Assembly: GCF_000005505.3 (NCBI RefSeq) | Contig: NC_016131.3 | Location: 6,159,501 to 6,223,500 of the forward strand | DNA from: Brachypodium distachyon | Taxonomy: Eukaryota > Streptophyta > Magnoliopsida > Poales > Poaceae | DNA length: 64,000 nucleotides | Direction of reading: 5' to 3' | Shown: positions 11,283-24,000 of the stretch, piece after piece | Position numbering within the stretch: position 1 is the stretch's first letter | How the letters are laid out: the number at the start of each line of letters is the position of its first letter | The notes under the pieces: generated by a model | What the model was told of the DNA's origin: nothing | Databases searched by the model: none | The model's input: only the letters and a program-made list of their open reading frames with translations | Program-made: the position numbers and the translations under genes

Positions 11283-12250
11283 AGAGAATTCAGGGAGCTT
11301 TATTCATAAAACGATAGTTCTAGTACAATTAGCTTGCAATTTGCTAACAACGAAAGCGGGCTCGCATCAAGCTAAATGCTCGTCAACTCCAGGGTGCAGG
11401 CATGCTTGGCACACAGGTGAGCTGAGAAGAATAGCTGTACATCTAACATGCTGAATAGAAAAGGAAGCAAAACCGGAAACTAGCTCCCCAATTTCATCTA
11501 GGATAGGCGCCACTGCCGAGCGATCGATATGACGCGAACACCAGAGCTCCATCACAACATGAGAAATATCTCTTTGTTTTGCAAAGACAAAACCAACTCT
11601 ACGGGCATGTGCTTCAGCAATAAGGGGATCCATAACGCCCGCGTAGCGTTTACTCCATGCACCAAGTACAAAAAAGCCAGGTGCGAGCGGGCCACGCTGC
11701 GTCCACCCCCTAGCACAGCAATGGCTCCATCCGTGTTTATTTTAATCCATCATTGTTCTGGAGAGGTTACCTAGTGCTTCCTCTGAAGATCAAGCATCAA
11801 CAGCTCCTCCTTGGTCAATTTCAGTGAATGGATTGGGTCACTCCTGATCATGTGTCCACCGATTGCGCGAGGACCAAATAGAGTAGTTCATCATACTGAT
11901 GACCAGTCCCCTTTGTTCTTCACTGAACATCTGGTCACACAAAATATCTCTGGACCAAGTGGCAGGACGCAAGCATTGTAGTTTTAATCCAAAAACCTTC
12001 CTAGCTTCGTCCTAGGTTCAACGCATAAATCAGGTTCTCATCAGCAGCAAGGCAAACATCACATCTGCCTACATACTTGACATGGTGATATTTCAGAGTG
12101 ACATCGTTAGGCATCATTCTCCTAATCACTTGTCACCAAAAAATACGCACTTTCAGCCCAACTTTGTGTTTCCAAAGTTTACTCCACATCTGTTCTCTGC
12201 CATTGAAGTCCCTGTAACTGGCCCTTCTTCTAGATCAACATGCTCGTTCT
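11283..12250 (-). mobile_element. Decayed LINE-type fragment (zf-RVT and RNase H)
   Basis: Read on the minus strand, about 12250-11990 gives degenerate residues like the plant reverse-transcriptase zinc-binding domain ('GLKVRIFWWQVIRRMMP', then 'CDVCLAADENLIYAL'). About 11760-11370 gives an RNase H (RVT_3-like) domain ('INTDGA', then 'AEAHARRVGFVFAKQRDIS', 'HVVMELW', 'APILDEIGELVSGFASFS'). The longest open part is 11367-11633. The frame shifts repeatedly and no reverse-transcriptase core is present, so this is a truncated, dead copy of the C-terminal end of a non-LTR element. The family call rests on the order of the two domains. Confidence 0.7.
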
Positions 12251-13042
12251 GATCACTAAAGCTCGGTATGCCGGTTTAACAGAGTGGATTCCCGTCTACT
12301 ATAAAATTCTTATTTTTCTCCCTGTGTTTTCCTGTGGTCTATCTGAAGGACATCCTATAGTTTTCCTATACTTTGCACTTGCATTACTATAAAGGGATTC
12401 TCCTCTTTCTTAATTCCTATGTTTTCCTGTATTCCTTTCATTTGAAGAGGCCTTGGAGATGTTGTTTGGAACGAAAAATAGGTTACACGGATTTCTCTGA
12501 AATTGCAATAGAATGGTCCGTTCCACAGGTATTTTGAAGGAAAACCCTATGTCTTATTCTCCTTTCTGTCCAGATTTCCTACGGTTGTGTGGTATGCAAA
12601 CGATATTTCTAAAGCTTTCGTATGTTTTTGGTTTCGGTAGGATTCTTGGATATATGGGAGGCACTATCTCTTGTATTTTTTCTGTTCTAGTGTTTTTTAA
12701 TTCCTATGTTCCAAATATCTTGGTGGCCAATCAATGTGATGATTTTGTATTTTTGTTTGTGCAGTCAACAACAAAATGGAGTGTCCTTCAGCAAAGTTCC
12801 CTTAGAATTATACTACTGTATCCGATTGTATTTTCAAACCTTGAGGCTTTTGGATTCCTAATAGAGGTGCTTCGATCAGCCAGACCAGGGAGTAAATCTA
12901 ATCAAATACAGTAGCAGATAGTAGTACACATCATTAGTACTTAGTACAACCGAAAGAGCACTGAATATCCATATCAATCTCACAGGAAATGAGATGAACC
13001 TAAAGCTAAACGAGTTGAGTTCGCCTGAATCCCGACTGAAAG
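12251..13042. other. AT-rich intergenic, probable transposon remnants
   Basis: 12300-12880 has repeated motifs such as 'TTCCTATGTTTTCCTGTATT' seen in grass MITEs, but no clear termini. An open frame at 12513-12914 has no recognisable protein. Confidence 0.4.
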
Positions 13043-14408
13043 TCAGGTTGGGTTGGACTGGATCCCGCCGGCGCCACCGTAGAACCGTCGCTTGGACAGC
13101 TTCCGCTGTGCCCGCTTTGCCATTGTCGAGCACCTGGACATCAGAAGCTCCATGGTAGCCGGCAACAGCCGTGTCCCCTCGAACAGCACACTCCTCTGGT
13201 ACTCCAGCATCCACGTCTCGGGCTCCAGCTGCACAGCCGCGGCCCTCCGTCCCCGGTAGCTCCAGGAGGTCCCATTGCTCGTCCTCACCGTCGGCCACAC
13301 CTTCCCGTCAGACCACTGCAAGCACCGGCTTCAGTTAGCACCTAATAGTAGTTTGGCCAAAGAAATGATCTCGGCGTTGGAGCGTTTCTGTCGATTACTT
13401 ACCTCGGTGATCATGCCAGAGAGGAGGGTGAGGTGCCGCGCTGAGAGCGCAGACGGGAGGAGGCCGGAGGCCCGGAGCGGGCTCCCCCAGACGCTCACCT
13501 CCTCTGCCGTCGACTTGTACACCGCGCAGCGCCAGTGGAACACATGCTGATCATTCTGCACGAAGAATTTTTCGCCAATGATTTGTCTCTACGGTATAAA
13601 AAAGAGGCAAGAACTCAACGGCGCCACCGCCAGAACGGCAAGAACGGCGAACCTGTTCGAGTCGCCAGACGGAATCCGGCAAGCTGCAATTGGAGATCCG
13701 CTCGGCGCCGACGAGCTGCCCGACCCTTCGCTCCACGACGCGCAACGCGTGACCCAGGCCGGCAGGCGCGAGGCGCGCCTCTGCACCCATCTGCGCCACG
13801 GCCTCCGGCGACAGCTTCGGGCCGAACCCCCTCGCCGCGACCTCCGGGACGAGCCCCGTGTCCACCCACAGCAGAAACAAGAACCCAAGAATCGTCGCCG
13901 CGTAGAGGGCCCAGTCAGGCGACGGGGACCCCACGCCTTTCCTCCCGCCCCCGGCGGCCGCCTCACGCGCCACCTGCCAGGGCCTCCTCGATTTCGCCGT
14001 GGACCGCATCGGCGGCGTCCACGGCTCCGTCACCGCTGACCCGGGCGTCGCAGTGTCGCGGCCGAGGAAGAGCGGGCGCGATCTGGGCCTCCGGTCCCTC
14101 AGAGCCGCGGCGAAGCACCTCCGCGCGGAGGCGGCCTCGGGCGGGAGGAGATCCCGCGTGGCGTTGATGCTGGCGAGGCAGATCTCGCAGGCGCAGTTCG
14201 CGTCCTTGCGGCAGCCCGGGTAGTAGCATCCGCCGCCGTCGGCGCCGGCCCACGGCACGACGATGGAGGGCGCCGGCGTCCGCGCCGCCGCGGGGTCGGA
14301 GTTGGAGGAGCATGAGGAGGCGGTGGAGCAGGGGGTCACGTTGGTGGGGGTGGCGGGGGGAGTGCCCGCTCTCCTGGCCATCGGGTTCGCCGTCTCTCTC
14401 TCGTCCAT
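13043..14408 (-). CDS. Conserved plant single-pass membrane protein, 3 exons
   Basis: Exons on the minus strand are 14408-13653, 13555-13403 and 13315-13043, all joined in phase 0, giving 393 aa. All three junctions have GT-AG signals (for example 'GAG|GTAAGT'). The N-terminal part is Ser/Thr/Pro/Ala-rich, followed by a cysteine cluster at residues 61-77 ('CYYPGCRKDANCACEIC'). A hydrophobic segment at about 166-187 ('WALYAATILGFLFLLWVDTG') is a probable membrane anchor. The C-terminal half ('FHWRCAVYKS', 'WGSPLRASGLLPS', 'WSDGKVWPTVRT') resembles plant proteins annotated as ERG2/sigma-1-receptor-like; I hold that name with low confidence. The function is unknown. The GC-rich first exon creates long spurious frames on both strands. 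Confidence 0.8.
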
Positions 14409-14646
14409 GGATGGATTGGGTTGGGGTTGGTTGGTTTGGGTTTCGATTTGGAGTTATACTGGTCGGAGGAAGAGGGGTTCGAAATTTGAAAGGGGATCCG
14501 CCAGCAACGGTCGACCCGAGTTTCGACTTGTGAGCTGCGAATGAACAGGGACAGGTCATCAATTCATCACCTGGAAGCTTGAGTACTCAATTGAGACATC
14601 CTTGTTCATAAAGTTGATTATTTCTGCCACTCCAATCGAAATCAAG

Positions 14647-14763
14647 TACTTTCTCCGGCCGAAATTACTTGTCGAAATATTGCACGTATCTAGACACAAT
14701 TTACACATAGATACATCCGTATTTGGACAAATTTGAGACAAGTTATACCGATCGGAAGGAGTA
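14647..14763. mobile_element. Stowaway-type MITE
   Basis: A ~117-bp element with TA at both ends and terminal inverted repeats of the 'CTCCGGCCGAAATTACTTG' type, complementary to the right end. It contains the 'GTATCTAGACACAATTT' core typical of grass Stowaways. It lies 240 bp upstream of the membrane-protein gene start. Confidence 0.75.
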
Positions 14764-15009
14764 CTTCATCTGTTCCATAAAGATCGGCACGGATTTGAAT
14801 TGAGAACGAAAGGAATACTAACGGAGAGTATATTGGAAATTATGTGCAATTTAAGTTTTTCAAATTTTTAACGGGAAATGCATTTTATGATCCTTCGTAG
14901 CCCCTGTTCTGGTGACGATCGCGGCCGTCGTGGCTAGATCAAACACATACTATCACTGCCTCACAACCTTCCTTTTTTTTTCCTTGACATGGCCTCGCAA
15001 TTAACCTCT

Positions 15010-15425
15010 CTTTTTTCGAAACGGAAGACGGCCTCACAACTTCGCTCAATTTCTACCACATACATTACACAACCTACGAGTCGCATCGCGTCGTGTCGGA
15101 TCGGGATAAGTGAGAGCAACCTGAAACGGAAGATGGTCTTTGCTTAATTTCCACCGCAAACATTACATAACCCACGAGTCGCATCGCGTCGTGTCAAATC
15201 CGGCATACGTGAGAAGAACCCAAAACAAAAAATGGTATTACAACTTCGTTTAATCTGTACCGCAAACATTACATAACCCACGAATCGCATCACGTTGTGT
15301 CAAATCAGGATACGTGAGAAGAAGCCAAAACAAAAAATGGTATTACAACTTCGTTTAATCTGTACCGCAAACATTACATAACCCACAAGTCGCATCTCGT
15401 CGCGTCGGATCGGGATACGTGAGAA
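15010..15425. repeat. Four-unit ~105-bp tandem repeat
   Basis: Four head-to-tail copies share a block of 'CGCAAACATTACATAACCC' followed by 'GAGTCGCATCGCGTCGTGTC'. The GAGTCGCATC anchors fall at about 15078, 15176, 15282 and 15387, so the spacings are 98, 106 and 105 bp. Units 3 and 4 are nearly identical; unit 1 is the most diverged. No coding sequence overlaps it. Confidence 0.88.
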
Positions 15426-16697
15426 CAACAATAACAGAAAAAAAAAACGTGACCCTTCAGGTTAGCCGCAACGGAACGCCATCGTGTACGTTCTCTCGAT
15501 GCACGGCCAGGGTACCTGCCTCGGCGCTACCTACCGTTTGTTCATACTTTGGGAGGATGCGTACGTGGTCCCTGTGGATGACACCAGCCGGCCAGTACAT
15601 GTCGGCACGTTTTTTTTTACACCTTCTTTTCCCCTTTCTCTTTCATGTAATAACTGACTGTTCAAGTGTCCATCGTCCCATGTAATCTTAAGTTTTCTGG
15701 GCCGGTTGATCGTCTTGGAAGCTTCTGCAGTTTCTTTTTTAATAAAGAAAGCTCTCGAAGTGTAAACTGTAATACTAGTGCTACGAGATTCTGAAGTGTC
15801 GCGATGTGAGATTCTGAAGAGTCGCTGTCCCTGAGACGAGCTTCTAGCTCCGTTTGACTGGAGGGGGTAAGTTCGCATGACTCGATGGAATGGATTCATG
15901 CTTGCTTTGCTCTGAAGGATGCATTATTGAACTCGAGTTGAATTTTTTTTAGGGCTGAACAATTGATCTTCTGGGTGATGATTTGCTCAGCACTGTCTGC
16001 ATAACATCCGAACAAACAGACTGCCGATCATCTGTAGATCCAACGAAAAGCTAGCGTGTGTGTGTGCATGCAATTTCTTCAGGACGAATAGAGGGTCATA
16101 TACGAGGCTTGATTTTGTTTTTCAGGTAGCATCAGACAAACTTGATGTACTGTACGCAGTGTTTAGTACTACTACGTGTTGAGAGCGAGGACAACAGAAA
16201 ACAATGCACAGGGGCGATGGGCCCATGACCTCGTCGCCGTAGAAAACGGAGGTGATCGGCCAAAAGAAAGATCCGTCCAGAAAAAGAAAATCTTAACTGC
16301 CAAGATTGGGAGCAAACTGAGGTCAAGGAATTATCACAAACGAAGAAAGACGGATTCTCGAAGCAGAATCGATCAACGCAGCAAACATATATATGCAGTA
16401 TTATTGCTCGATGATCATCAAAAGGATCGACACCAAGAACAGCACATGAGTATATATAGATCGACCCGAGCCTATACATACAGGGTTTGTTTGTTGATCA
16501 AAACCACATCATGTCTCCCGAAATTACACTCCGATTCCATACATATAAACGTCGTATATACGTGGTTTCCGCTTGAACAAATGAACTACTACTGGCCAGT
16601 GCATGTGTGCTCTTGAATTGAAGACGTAAGTACGACGCATGCACCTCGATCGATCGATTAATCGATATAAGACCGAACACAGGCTGATACATCGATC
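15426..16697. other. Intergenic and 3' flank of the DUF1677 gene
   Basis: No coding region was recognised. The stretch just above 16400 is the probable 3' UTR of the minus-strand DUF1677 gene. Short open frames on both strands have no recognisable domain. Confidence 0.5.
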
Positions 16698-17159
16698 TCA
16701 AATCAGAGCCCGGTCGACAGCGGCGCCGCCGACGCGCGGCGCCAGCGGGGGAGCCCCGCGTCCGCAGCCGGCAGCCACTGCCGCCGGCGGCGCCGGCCGC
16801 GGCATGGAGGACGAGGAGGAGGCCCCGCCGGCCCGGTTGTTGTTCTTCTTCCCGGAGGCGGTGCGCAGGAGCTGGCACATGCCCTCGGCGACGCGCTCGG
16901 CGGGGTCCCGGCGCCGGAGCATGCGGCAGAAGGCCATATGCGCGCGCACGGCGTCCTCCGTGGAATTAGCGGAACCGCCGGCCCTCTTGCGCCCGGCCTC
17001 GTACTTGACGGACTCGGAGCAGAGCCCGCAGAGCCAGCGGCCGGCGAAGTAGGCACGCACCCCGCCGATGTACTCCCCCGTGCACTCCTCCTCCAGCCCG
17101 CAGCACTCGCAGCTCACCACCACCGACGACTCCACCGCCTCCATGTTGAAAAGAAGCAA
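16698..17159 (-). CDS. DUF1677 family protein
   Basis: Intronless, 153 aa from the first ATG (17159) or 148 aa from the second (17144, 'MEAVESS'), which may be the true start. The N-terminal half is the DUF1677 domain: 'CECCGLEEECTGEYI', then 'VRAYFAGRWLCGLCSESVKYE', then 'EDAVRAHMAFCRMLRR' and 'ERVAEGMCQLLR', with paired cysteines that could bind metal. The C-terminal third is low-complexity Ala/Gly/Pro/Ser. The family is plant-specific and of unknown biochemical role. A TATA-like sequence lies about 100 bp upstream on the minus strand. The length is normal for the family. Confidence 0.88.
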   Translation of the reverse strand: MLLFNMEAVESSVVVSCECCGLEEECTGEYIGGVRAYFAGRWLCGLCSESVKYEAGRKRAGGSANSTEDAVRAHMAFCRMLRRRDPAERVAEGMCQLLRTASGKKNNNRAGGASSSSSMPRPAPPAAVAAGCGRGAPPLAPRVGGAAVDRALI

Positions 17160-17257
17160 GCACGGCTGCCTAGCTCAAATGGTCTGCCAAGAGCTAAGAT
17201 AGTTAAGTAGTGCGTGTGCTTTTGAGTTTTCTGTGCTTTGGTAGGTTGCTGGCTCCC

Positions 17258-17266
17258 GTTTATATA
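17258..17266 (-). promoter_or_regulatory. TATA box of the DUF1677 gene
   Basis: TATATAAAC on the minus strand, about 100 bp upstream of the ATG at 17159. This fits a start site near 17230 and a short leader. Confidence 0.6.
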
Positions 17267-18464
17267 TGTGTTTTGGAGAGGATCGATGTGCATGCACCTG
17301 CCTTTCGCTGTCACGGCGACCGCGTAATGTCTCCACAGAGAAATTCGTCTCCACAGAGAGACATATGTACTGTATCTGCTATCAGGTGTCCTACAGACTG
17401 TTGCTTAGCTCTCCAGATACTACGTTGCGAACACTTTTCTCTTTTATTCGGCCACATTTAATCCTGCCCTGAGGAGAAGGGAACGGACGTACAAAAGAGG
17501 AACATTTCCGCGCGCGTTAATCTTGGAATCGCCCACCCTAATTACTGCTTCGCGGCCTCAAAGTCTCTCTCATGCCGAACAGAGCGTAGCGATAGATTGA
17601 CCTTGATTGCTTCCGAGTCAGAGCCGCGAGGACGAACTAATCTATGCCCTAGATAGCAGGAAACATATCAGCCGGCACCGATCAATTAAGCTGCTTGCAT
17701 GCAGGCATGTTCCCTCCATCTTCCATATGCATATATACGACCTTTGTTGCTTCTGTCAACGCGCACGTGGGATCCTAGCTAACGAAACCGGTACGCAAGC
17801 TCAGCATGTTAGATTAATAATTGTTACTCATTGATGCAGAAGATATTCGTAACCTGTCAATCAAATTAAAAAACGGGCCCTTTTTTATATATGTCCTCTA
17901 ATCCAGGTAATTCTGGCGATAATGCTCGGCGGATTGATGTACTCCTCCGTGACGACATGGTATGATCGATGGGCCCTACCACGTAGCAGCACTACCTGGA
18001 TAAGGTGCCTGCCAAGTTTGCTAGCATCAGACAGGCTTGACTATCAGTGTATGTCCAGGCATTGTAGATTTGTAGGACAGCGTCGGCTTAATTATAAGAA
18101 ACCCAATCGAGAGCGATGCATGCCGCGCGCCGTCCCTGGATAATGCCAATGCCAGAGCCCTCGGCCCATGCATGCAGGTCGATCGTTCGTCACAGGGGTT
18201 TTCGACACCACGACACTCCACAGGGGCGTAACTCAACTGGCCATGGATCGAGATGCAGATCACTGATAGTGCTAGCCGCCTTTGGTTGCAATTGGGTTCT
18301 TCCACAAAGCGTACATCATGCATGCGTTTTTTTTTAATTTTTATATTTGAAAAGCGACCGAGAAATAACAACCATTTGATCGATCATTGAGATTCATGCA
18401 AATGTAAATGATGAGAATTTTTTTGATCAAATAGATGGCTATGATTGTGAACCGAGAAAATAAC
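17267..18464. other. Upstream intergenic region of the DUF1677 gene
   Basis: No gene was recognised. The region is rich in GATC/GCATGC-type short palindromes but has no defined element. Confidence 0.4.
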
Positions 18465-18577
18465 TACTACGATTCTAAATTCTTAACTCAAATTTGTCCA
18501 AACATGGATGTGTCTATTCTTAAAAAGCGTCTAGATACATGTAACATTTCGACAACAATTTAGGATCGGATGGAGTA
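18465..18577. mobile_element. Stowaway-type MITE
   Basis: A ~113-bp element bounded by TA, with the 'AAAAAGCGTCTAGATACATG' core and a right end 'GGATCGGATGGAG' complementary to the left end. It shares the core with the MITEs at 49224 and 51807/56408. Confidence 0.75.
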
Positions 18578-20944
18578 TTTCTTTCCAAGTTGACTGAAAA
18601 ATAGACACTGCTCCCATTTTTTATTTATGGTTTTGCTGTATCAAAAATGTCTGATTTTTAGTTAGAAATACGTTGGATCTAGTTTGTGTTTTAAGATTCG
18701 AGCCGAACGATAGACGAGATGAGTTTGGATGGCGTAAAATTCCAATCTAACGGTCTGGTAGTCGACTGAGATTTAAGCCTTTTACTTAAAAATCAGGCGG
18801 AAAGGTTAGAAATTGGAATTGGATGTTCGATTTCTATACCTAGAGAAGTGAATGTACGGTTCTTTGCTGATCCACTCGTACATTTGAAACCCACCGTTCA
18901 TACCTTCGTACAGTACATGATTTGACAGTCTTTTCACTGGATCCCAGTGCCATGCCAGAGGACGCACGTGTTACTGTGTCCGAGTACGAGTATACACGAC
19001 CAGGTGCAAAGGCCGGCGCGCGCATCGGGCATGGCGGCCGGACGATGGTGTCGACGAGCCCCCTGCCTCCATCGATCCATCTCCACCCCTCTCGGATATC
19101 GTCTCGTCAGATCCTCGGTTGCTCGATCGTATACGGCACTGTTAATGATATCTTGCTTCCATTCGGTACAGTATAACATCGATCGACCGTCGACAGGACC
19201 GGCGTGTCTGAAAACTGGATCGAGTGCATGCATGTGTGTGTGCGCGCGCGCTATATACGATGTCTGGGTTTCTTTTGGAAACGTCATATATACGTGTCGG
19301 GTCGCGTCCAAGCACAGCACAGGGGCGACAGGCACGAGACATATATACTGGCCGGAAGAAGCAGTATCTGACCAACGAGATCTTTTCAATCAGCGGAGAT
19401 ATCTTGGATATCTGACGAGATGTTTCTCTCTCGATCCCTCCCCAGAAGAACCTGACGATGATGATACGAGAGAGTCGATGTCATGGGGTACGTGACCGGA
19501 GCATGGCCGTGGACGCCGGTCCCATGCGTGTCTCCGGCCTGCCATTGGCTAGCTAGCTGCCCCCGGCCGTATGCCCTGTCATCTTGTCGTGTCGCACACA
19601 GTCGGTACGTAGCCGAGCTTGCCAATCCAAGAACTCTCACGTCCTCTCGTGAATATCTTCTTCTTTTTTTCCAGAAAATGATCAGACTTTATTCATCGAG
19701 GGAGTGGTACGTTACATCGGATCGGAGAGGAGACTAAAACACACCCAAACAACAGAGATCTACAACCAGAAGTTTTATCGATCGAAGTCCCTCAAGTCAG
19801 TGCCTCTGGCTTCGTCATCTTTTCTCCAGGCATCCGACGACGAAGAAACAACGGAATACCAAATAGTCACATAACTTTCATAAGTACGTTTTGAAGTACG
19901 TGCCCAAAAACTAACGCTGTCCTGGTAACGTCGATTATGTAGATAATTTTTCCTAAAACGCCGACTAAACAGCTTAATTAAGATATCACATACAATATCC
20001 ATCTAACAATCTAACAAGTTTTTTTTTTGTTTTGAGAATGACAATCTTTTTCTTTTTTTGAGGGGATTGAGAATGACAATCTAACCAGTACTGTGAGCAT
20101 GGTGACTGTGGGTCTCCTATGACTAATGGCGGGGCCGGGTTGAGCCAGCGCGTCCAAATTCATGCCTGAGGCTGAACCAGTTCTTATTGGGCCGAATACT
20201 TTTACCTTATACCTCTTGTTTTCGTGAGATTAAAGAGAATACATGAGCTTCTAGTCTCAGACCCAGGCCTGAAACCTGGGTAGCCTTGGGCCTCCACCCT
20301 TGCCATGTTACCCGCCTCAAAAAAACAAAAAGAAAAGTTGTGAAACTTGTGATCATTTTTCAGTTGTTGGATTAGATGCAGAGAATCAACACGTTATGCA
20401 TCTTCTTCTTTCTCACTTCTGTAAACAGTAAACACCCTACCCAACTCCGGCAAAGATATCATCTTCTCTTTGTTACGTCCCCCACGCCCCACGCTGCTGT
20501 GCGCATCGATAGGCTCAACTTCACCGGAGGTGCCGGGTTCAAGCAGGGGGGGCTACGGGGGTAGCCCGGGGAGCGCGGCCCGTACGTGGCGAGAAGTTTT
20601 TTACCAGTACTAAATCGCAGTGATTTAAAACTTGGCCTGGAGCATTTCTTTCTTGACTATAGACTGCACTGGTCAAGAACAACGAGAGACGAGCTCAAAC
20701 ATATCTTCCGTACATATGGATTTTCCCACCGTTTTTTTTTCATTTCGAAGTGTGATTTTGAACCTCGCAAAAAAAAGGTGTGATTTTGAACAAGGTCGTA
20801 AAGGCCTAAAAAATCAATTACAGGAGAAAAACAGGAAAACTGTTTCTGGAGGCCCAGTACTCCATGGGCTTTGGGCTCCATCTACTTGGTGGGTGTAACT
20901 CCTACGTGAGACTGATCTCTGGATCCCACGAGAGAGCCAGCCAT
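18578..20944. other. Intergenic, no gene recognised
   Basis: Scattered short frames only. 19670-20000 begins like the 3' end of a retroposed element ('GACTTTATTCATCGAGGGAG') but no protein homology could be traced. 20020-20085 contains a short imperfect direct repeat around 'GAGAATGACAATCTAACC'. Confidence 0.4.
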
Positions 20945-20952
20945 AAACCCTA
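20945..20952 (+). promoter_or_regulatory. Telo-box AAACCCTA upstream of the WDR4 gene
   Basis: AAACCCTA lies 114 bp before the ATG at 21066. In plants this motif is enriched in promoters of translation and ribosome-biogenesis genes, which fits a tRNA-modification subunit. That it functions here is inference. Confidence 0.5.
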
Positions 20953-21065
20953 GTAATCCCCACTCCCGACTTCCCGAGTTCCCTCCGGCCTCCCCAATCT
21001 CGCGCTCGATTCGAACCCGACCGTAAATTCCACGCTCGTTTCTGGTCCTTCGGTTTGGTCCCTCA

Positions 21066-24000
21066 ATGGAGGACGTAGTGGTCGAGGAGGCGGAGGTGAG
21101 CGGCGCGGCAGAGTTCGCGCCGGCGCTCGTCGCGGCCCACCCGCTCGGCCACTCCGTCGCCGTCGCCGTCGGGCCCGAGCTCCGCGTGTTCGATCTCAAG
21201 TAAGGAATGAATGCTCTCATCGTTCTAGTGCAGCTCCCTGCACGCTCTCTTGTAATTCGATTGGCGCAAAGTTCTTGATTTGACTACAATATTGCTGGAT
21301 TTCAGTGGAGGTTGTGATAGTAGCGCGCCCTTTTAAGTCGGCCTAATTACATTTGTGGGAGACTGAGAGTCATGTAATCTTTTCTGGTGCCTGATCCGAT
21401 ATGATATGTGAGAAAAACCATACATTGCTGTTAACTAGTTCGTGGGCTTGAACTTGAGAGCAAAATGTTAGATGCCTAAAATGTTGCTACTTATAACTTT
21501 TGTTAAGTTCACTTGCTTAGTTTTGCATCGTCTGTTGTAAATTTCTCGGTATAAAGTGTTTCTTATCCATTTTGCTTGCCTAGCAATGCAAATGAAGATT
21601 TATTTGTGCATCTAGGGGCGGCTGCGCAGTTTCGATGTCTGATGATTCTGGCGGCTCTTCTCACTCGGATGCTATAAGAGCTATTTCGTTTAGTGCGGAT
21701 GGCATCTTGCTCGCATCTGCGGGTGATGACAAGCTTGTTAAGATTTGGAAAACCGACTCATGGCGCTGCATCCGAACTATGTAAGTGTGTTTTTGTTTTG
21801 TTCTCTGTTACTAACAAAATGGAGACACCAAGTGCTACCTTTTATTTTGCTTGTATTCAGTCTTATGCTGTTAGGTTTATGTCTGCATGAGAACCCACTC
21901 CTTAACTTTGGTTGACAGACTCTCACCAAGGAATGCCATATCAGTATCTTTTTTTTTCCTGAAAGGGACATATTAGTATCTTAGCATTATGAACTGCACA
22001 AATGAATACCATCATTTTTTTAATATTATTAAAATCACCGTGCATGCATATGATTGTACGCAATATTTGCACTTCTGCAGAACTTCGGAAAAGAGGGTTA
22101 GCGCAGTTGCTATTAGCAAAGATGGCCTGTATGTTACATTTGCAGACAAATTTGGTGTTATTTGGCTGGTTACTCTGGGGGAAGATGGTGAAGGGCAGGT
22201 GTCAGCTGATAACAAACCTGTGTCAATTTTTGGTCACTACTGCAGTATTATTACTAGCATGGTATGGATACATTTTTACCTTACATACCATGTATGATAT
22301 ATTTTTACCTCCTATATTTTATTCTATTAAAGAGTTAGTAACTTGTTGACAAATTGAATGTTGTCTGTCACTATGTCACACGGTTGCATTCTTTTTCAGT
22401 CAATGTCCCATATAATCATGTATACTTGTACCATTTTATTTGAAAACACAGAAGTTCTCACCAGATGGACGATTCATTGCTACTGCGGACCGAGACTTCA
22501 AAATCCGAGTATGGAACTTCTGTACTTTCCAGTATTTGCCTTGGTAGAACATAACTTTGAGTTTTTCATCTTACTCTCATAGTCTTGTATAATTATCTTT
22601 GTAGGTTACAGTATTCCCAAAGAATCCTCTAAAAGGGGCTCCCGAAATACAGAGCTTTTGTCTTGGACATACAGAGTATGTTCAGTTCATTGTGTCATCA
22701 TTGTACTCTACTATTTCATACTGTTCAAGTGGTTGCAACATCTAGAAGACTTAGTATTTTTCTTTTACCATGATCCCTACTATTGTACTTTCACAGCTAA
22801 AATTTGCAACATATTCATGCAGGTTTGTGTCTTGCATTGCCTTCACACATCTTTCAGGAGGATCAAGCTTTCTATTATCTGGGGGCGGTGATTCAACTGT
22901 GTGTATATGTTCATTTCGAAAATCTGATGTGTTTCAGCAAGCTTATCCAAAGTCTCTGAATTTTTTTCTTATTCTATTTACTAGGTCCGGCTGTGGGACT
23001 ACATAAATGGCTGCCTCCTTGATACGTGCCATGTCAAAGGCAAGGTAAAAGCTTCACGATATTTGTTTCGAGCTTTATGTTGCTTGACAACATTTCAAGT
23101 TATTATGTAGTTAACTAGTTCTTGAAACTACTTGCAGGTTGGGGAACTTGCAGAGCCAAATGAAACTGAAGACAGCAACCTTGCTGTCGCGGATATATGT
23201 CTGACAAATGATGGCTTGCTGGCTGCTGTAGCTATTCAAAGGTAAGCTTGAGTGATGGCATTTGTCCAATAAGTAGTACAATTTATTTGTCTCAGTAACA
23301 TGGGGTTCTTTTTAAATACTGCAGTTTGAACGGCGTAATGCTCTTAGGATGTGATCACGTAGACAAGAAGTTATCTTTTCTAAAGGTACATCTCTTTGGT
23401 ACACAAATTTGCACGTTCCGCTTCGAGGCCACTGATTCAGAAATAAGGGGATGAGCAGAGTCTTTTCTTAATGAGATTTGTCATACTTCTGATAACCTGA
23501 CGTTGTTCACTTACTAGGCCTTGGATCTAGAGAAGTTTATCGAACCAGTTCTATGAATGAGGCAGTGATATTAGTTTCTAGCTGATTATATTATGCTTGC
23601 TCTTGCTTTACTGGCTTGGAATCGTAGCGGTAGCGTGTGCCTTTGTAGTTAAAATAACTAGTATGAATATGTCATTTCTGTCAAAAAAAAAGGGAGGAAT
23701 ATGTCATTCCTACTAGTTAATATGTGATGGACTTCTTTTGTCTTGATTGCCAGCCAATATTCAGTCAAGTCCCTTAAAAGGCCAGCTCCTAATATTTGGG
23801 CTATCAGACTTAAAAATTTACATATTGTGAATGAACGGACAAGAGAGATGCCCAACTACTACCAGACTTGGTGGACCAAGTTAAGATTTAGTATGGAGCG
23901 GCCTTGCTTACAAGATTTACAACTACTAGCTAGTCTGAGAAATAGGAAACTTGATGCTTTGATCAAAGTTTCTTGTCTGCGTGCAACCGAATCTCCTGTT

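Noticed and set aside
13535..14167. 210-aa open frame on the plus strand
   Set aside because: It overlaps exon 1 of the minus-strand membrane-protein gene, is low-complexity Arg/Ala/Pro, and reflects GC-rich codon composition.
15010..15425. CRISPR-like array
   Set aside because: Units are contiguous, with no constant-repeat/unique-spacer pattern, and the genome is eukaryotic.
20526..20545. GGTTCAAG as a tRNA B box
   Set aside because: No A box or cloverleaf can be formed around it.
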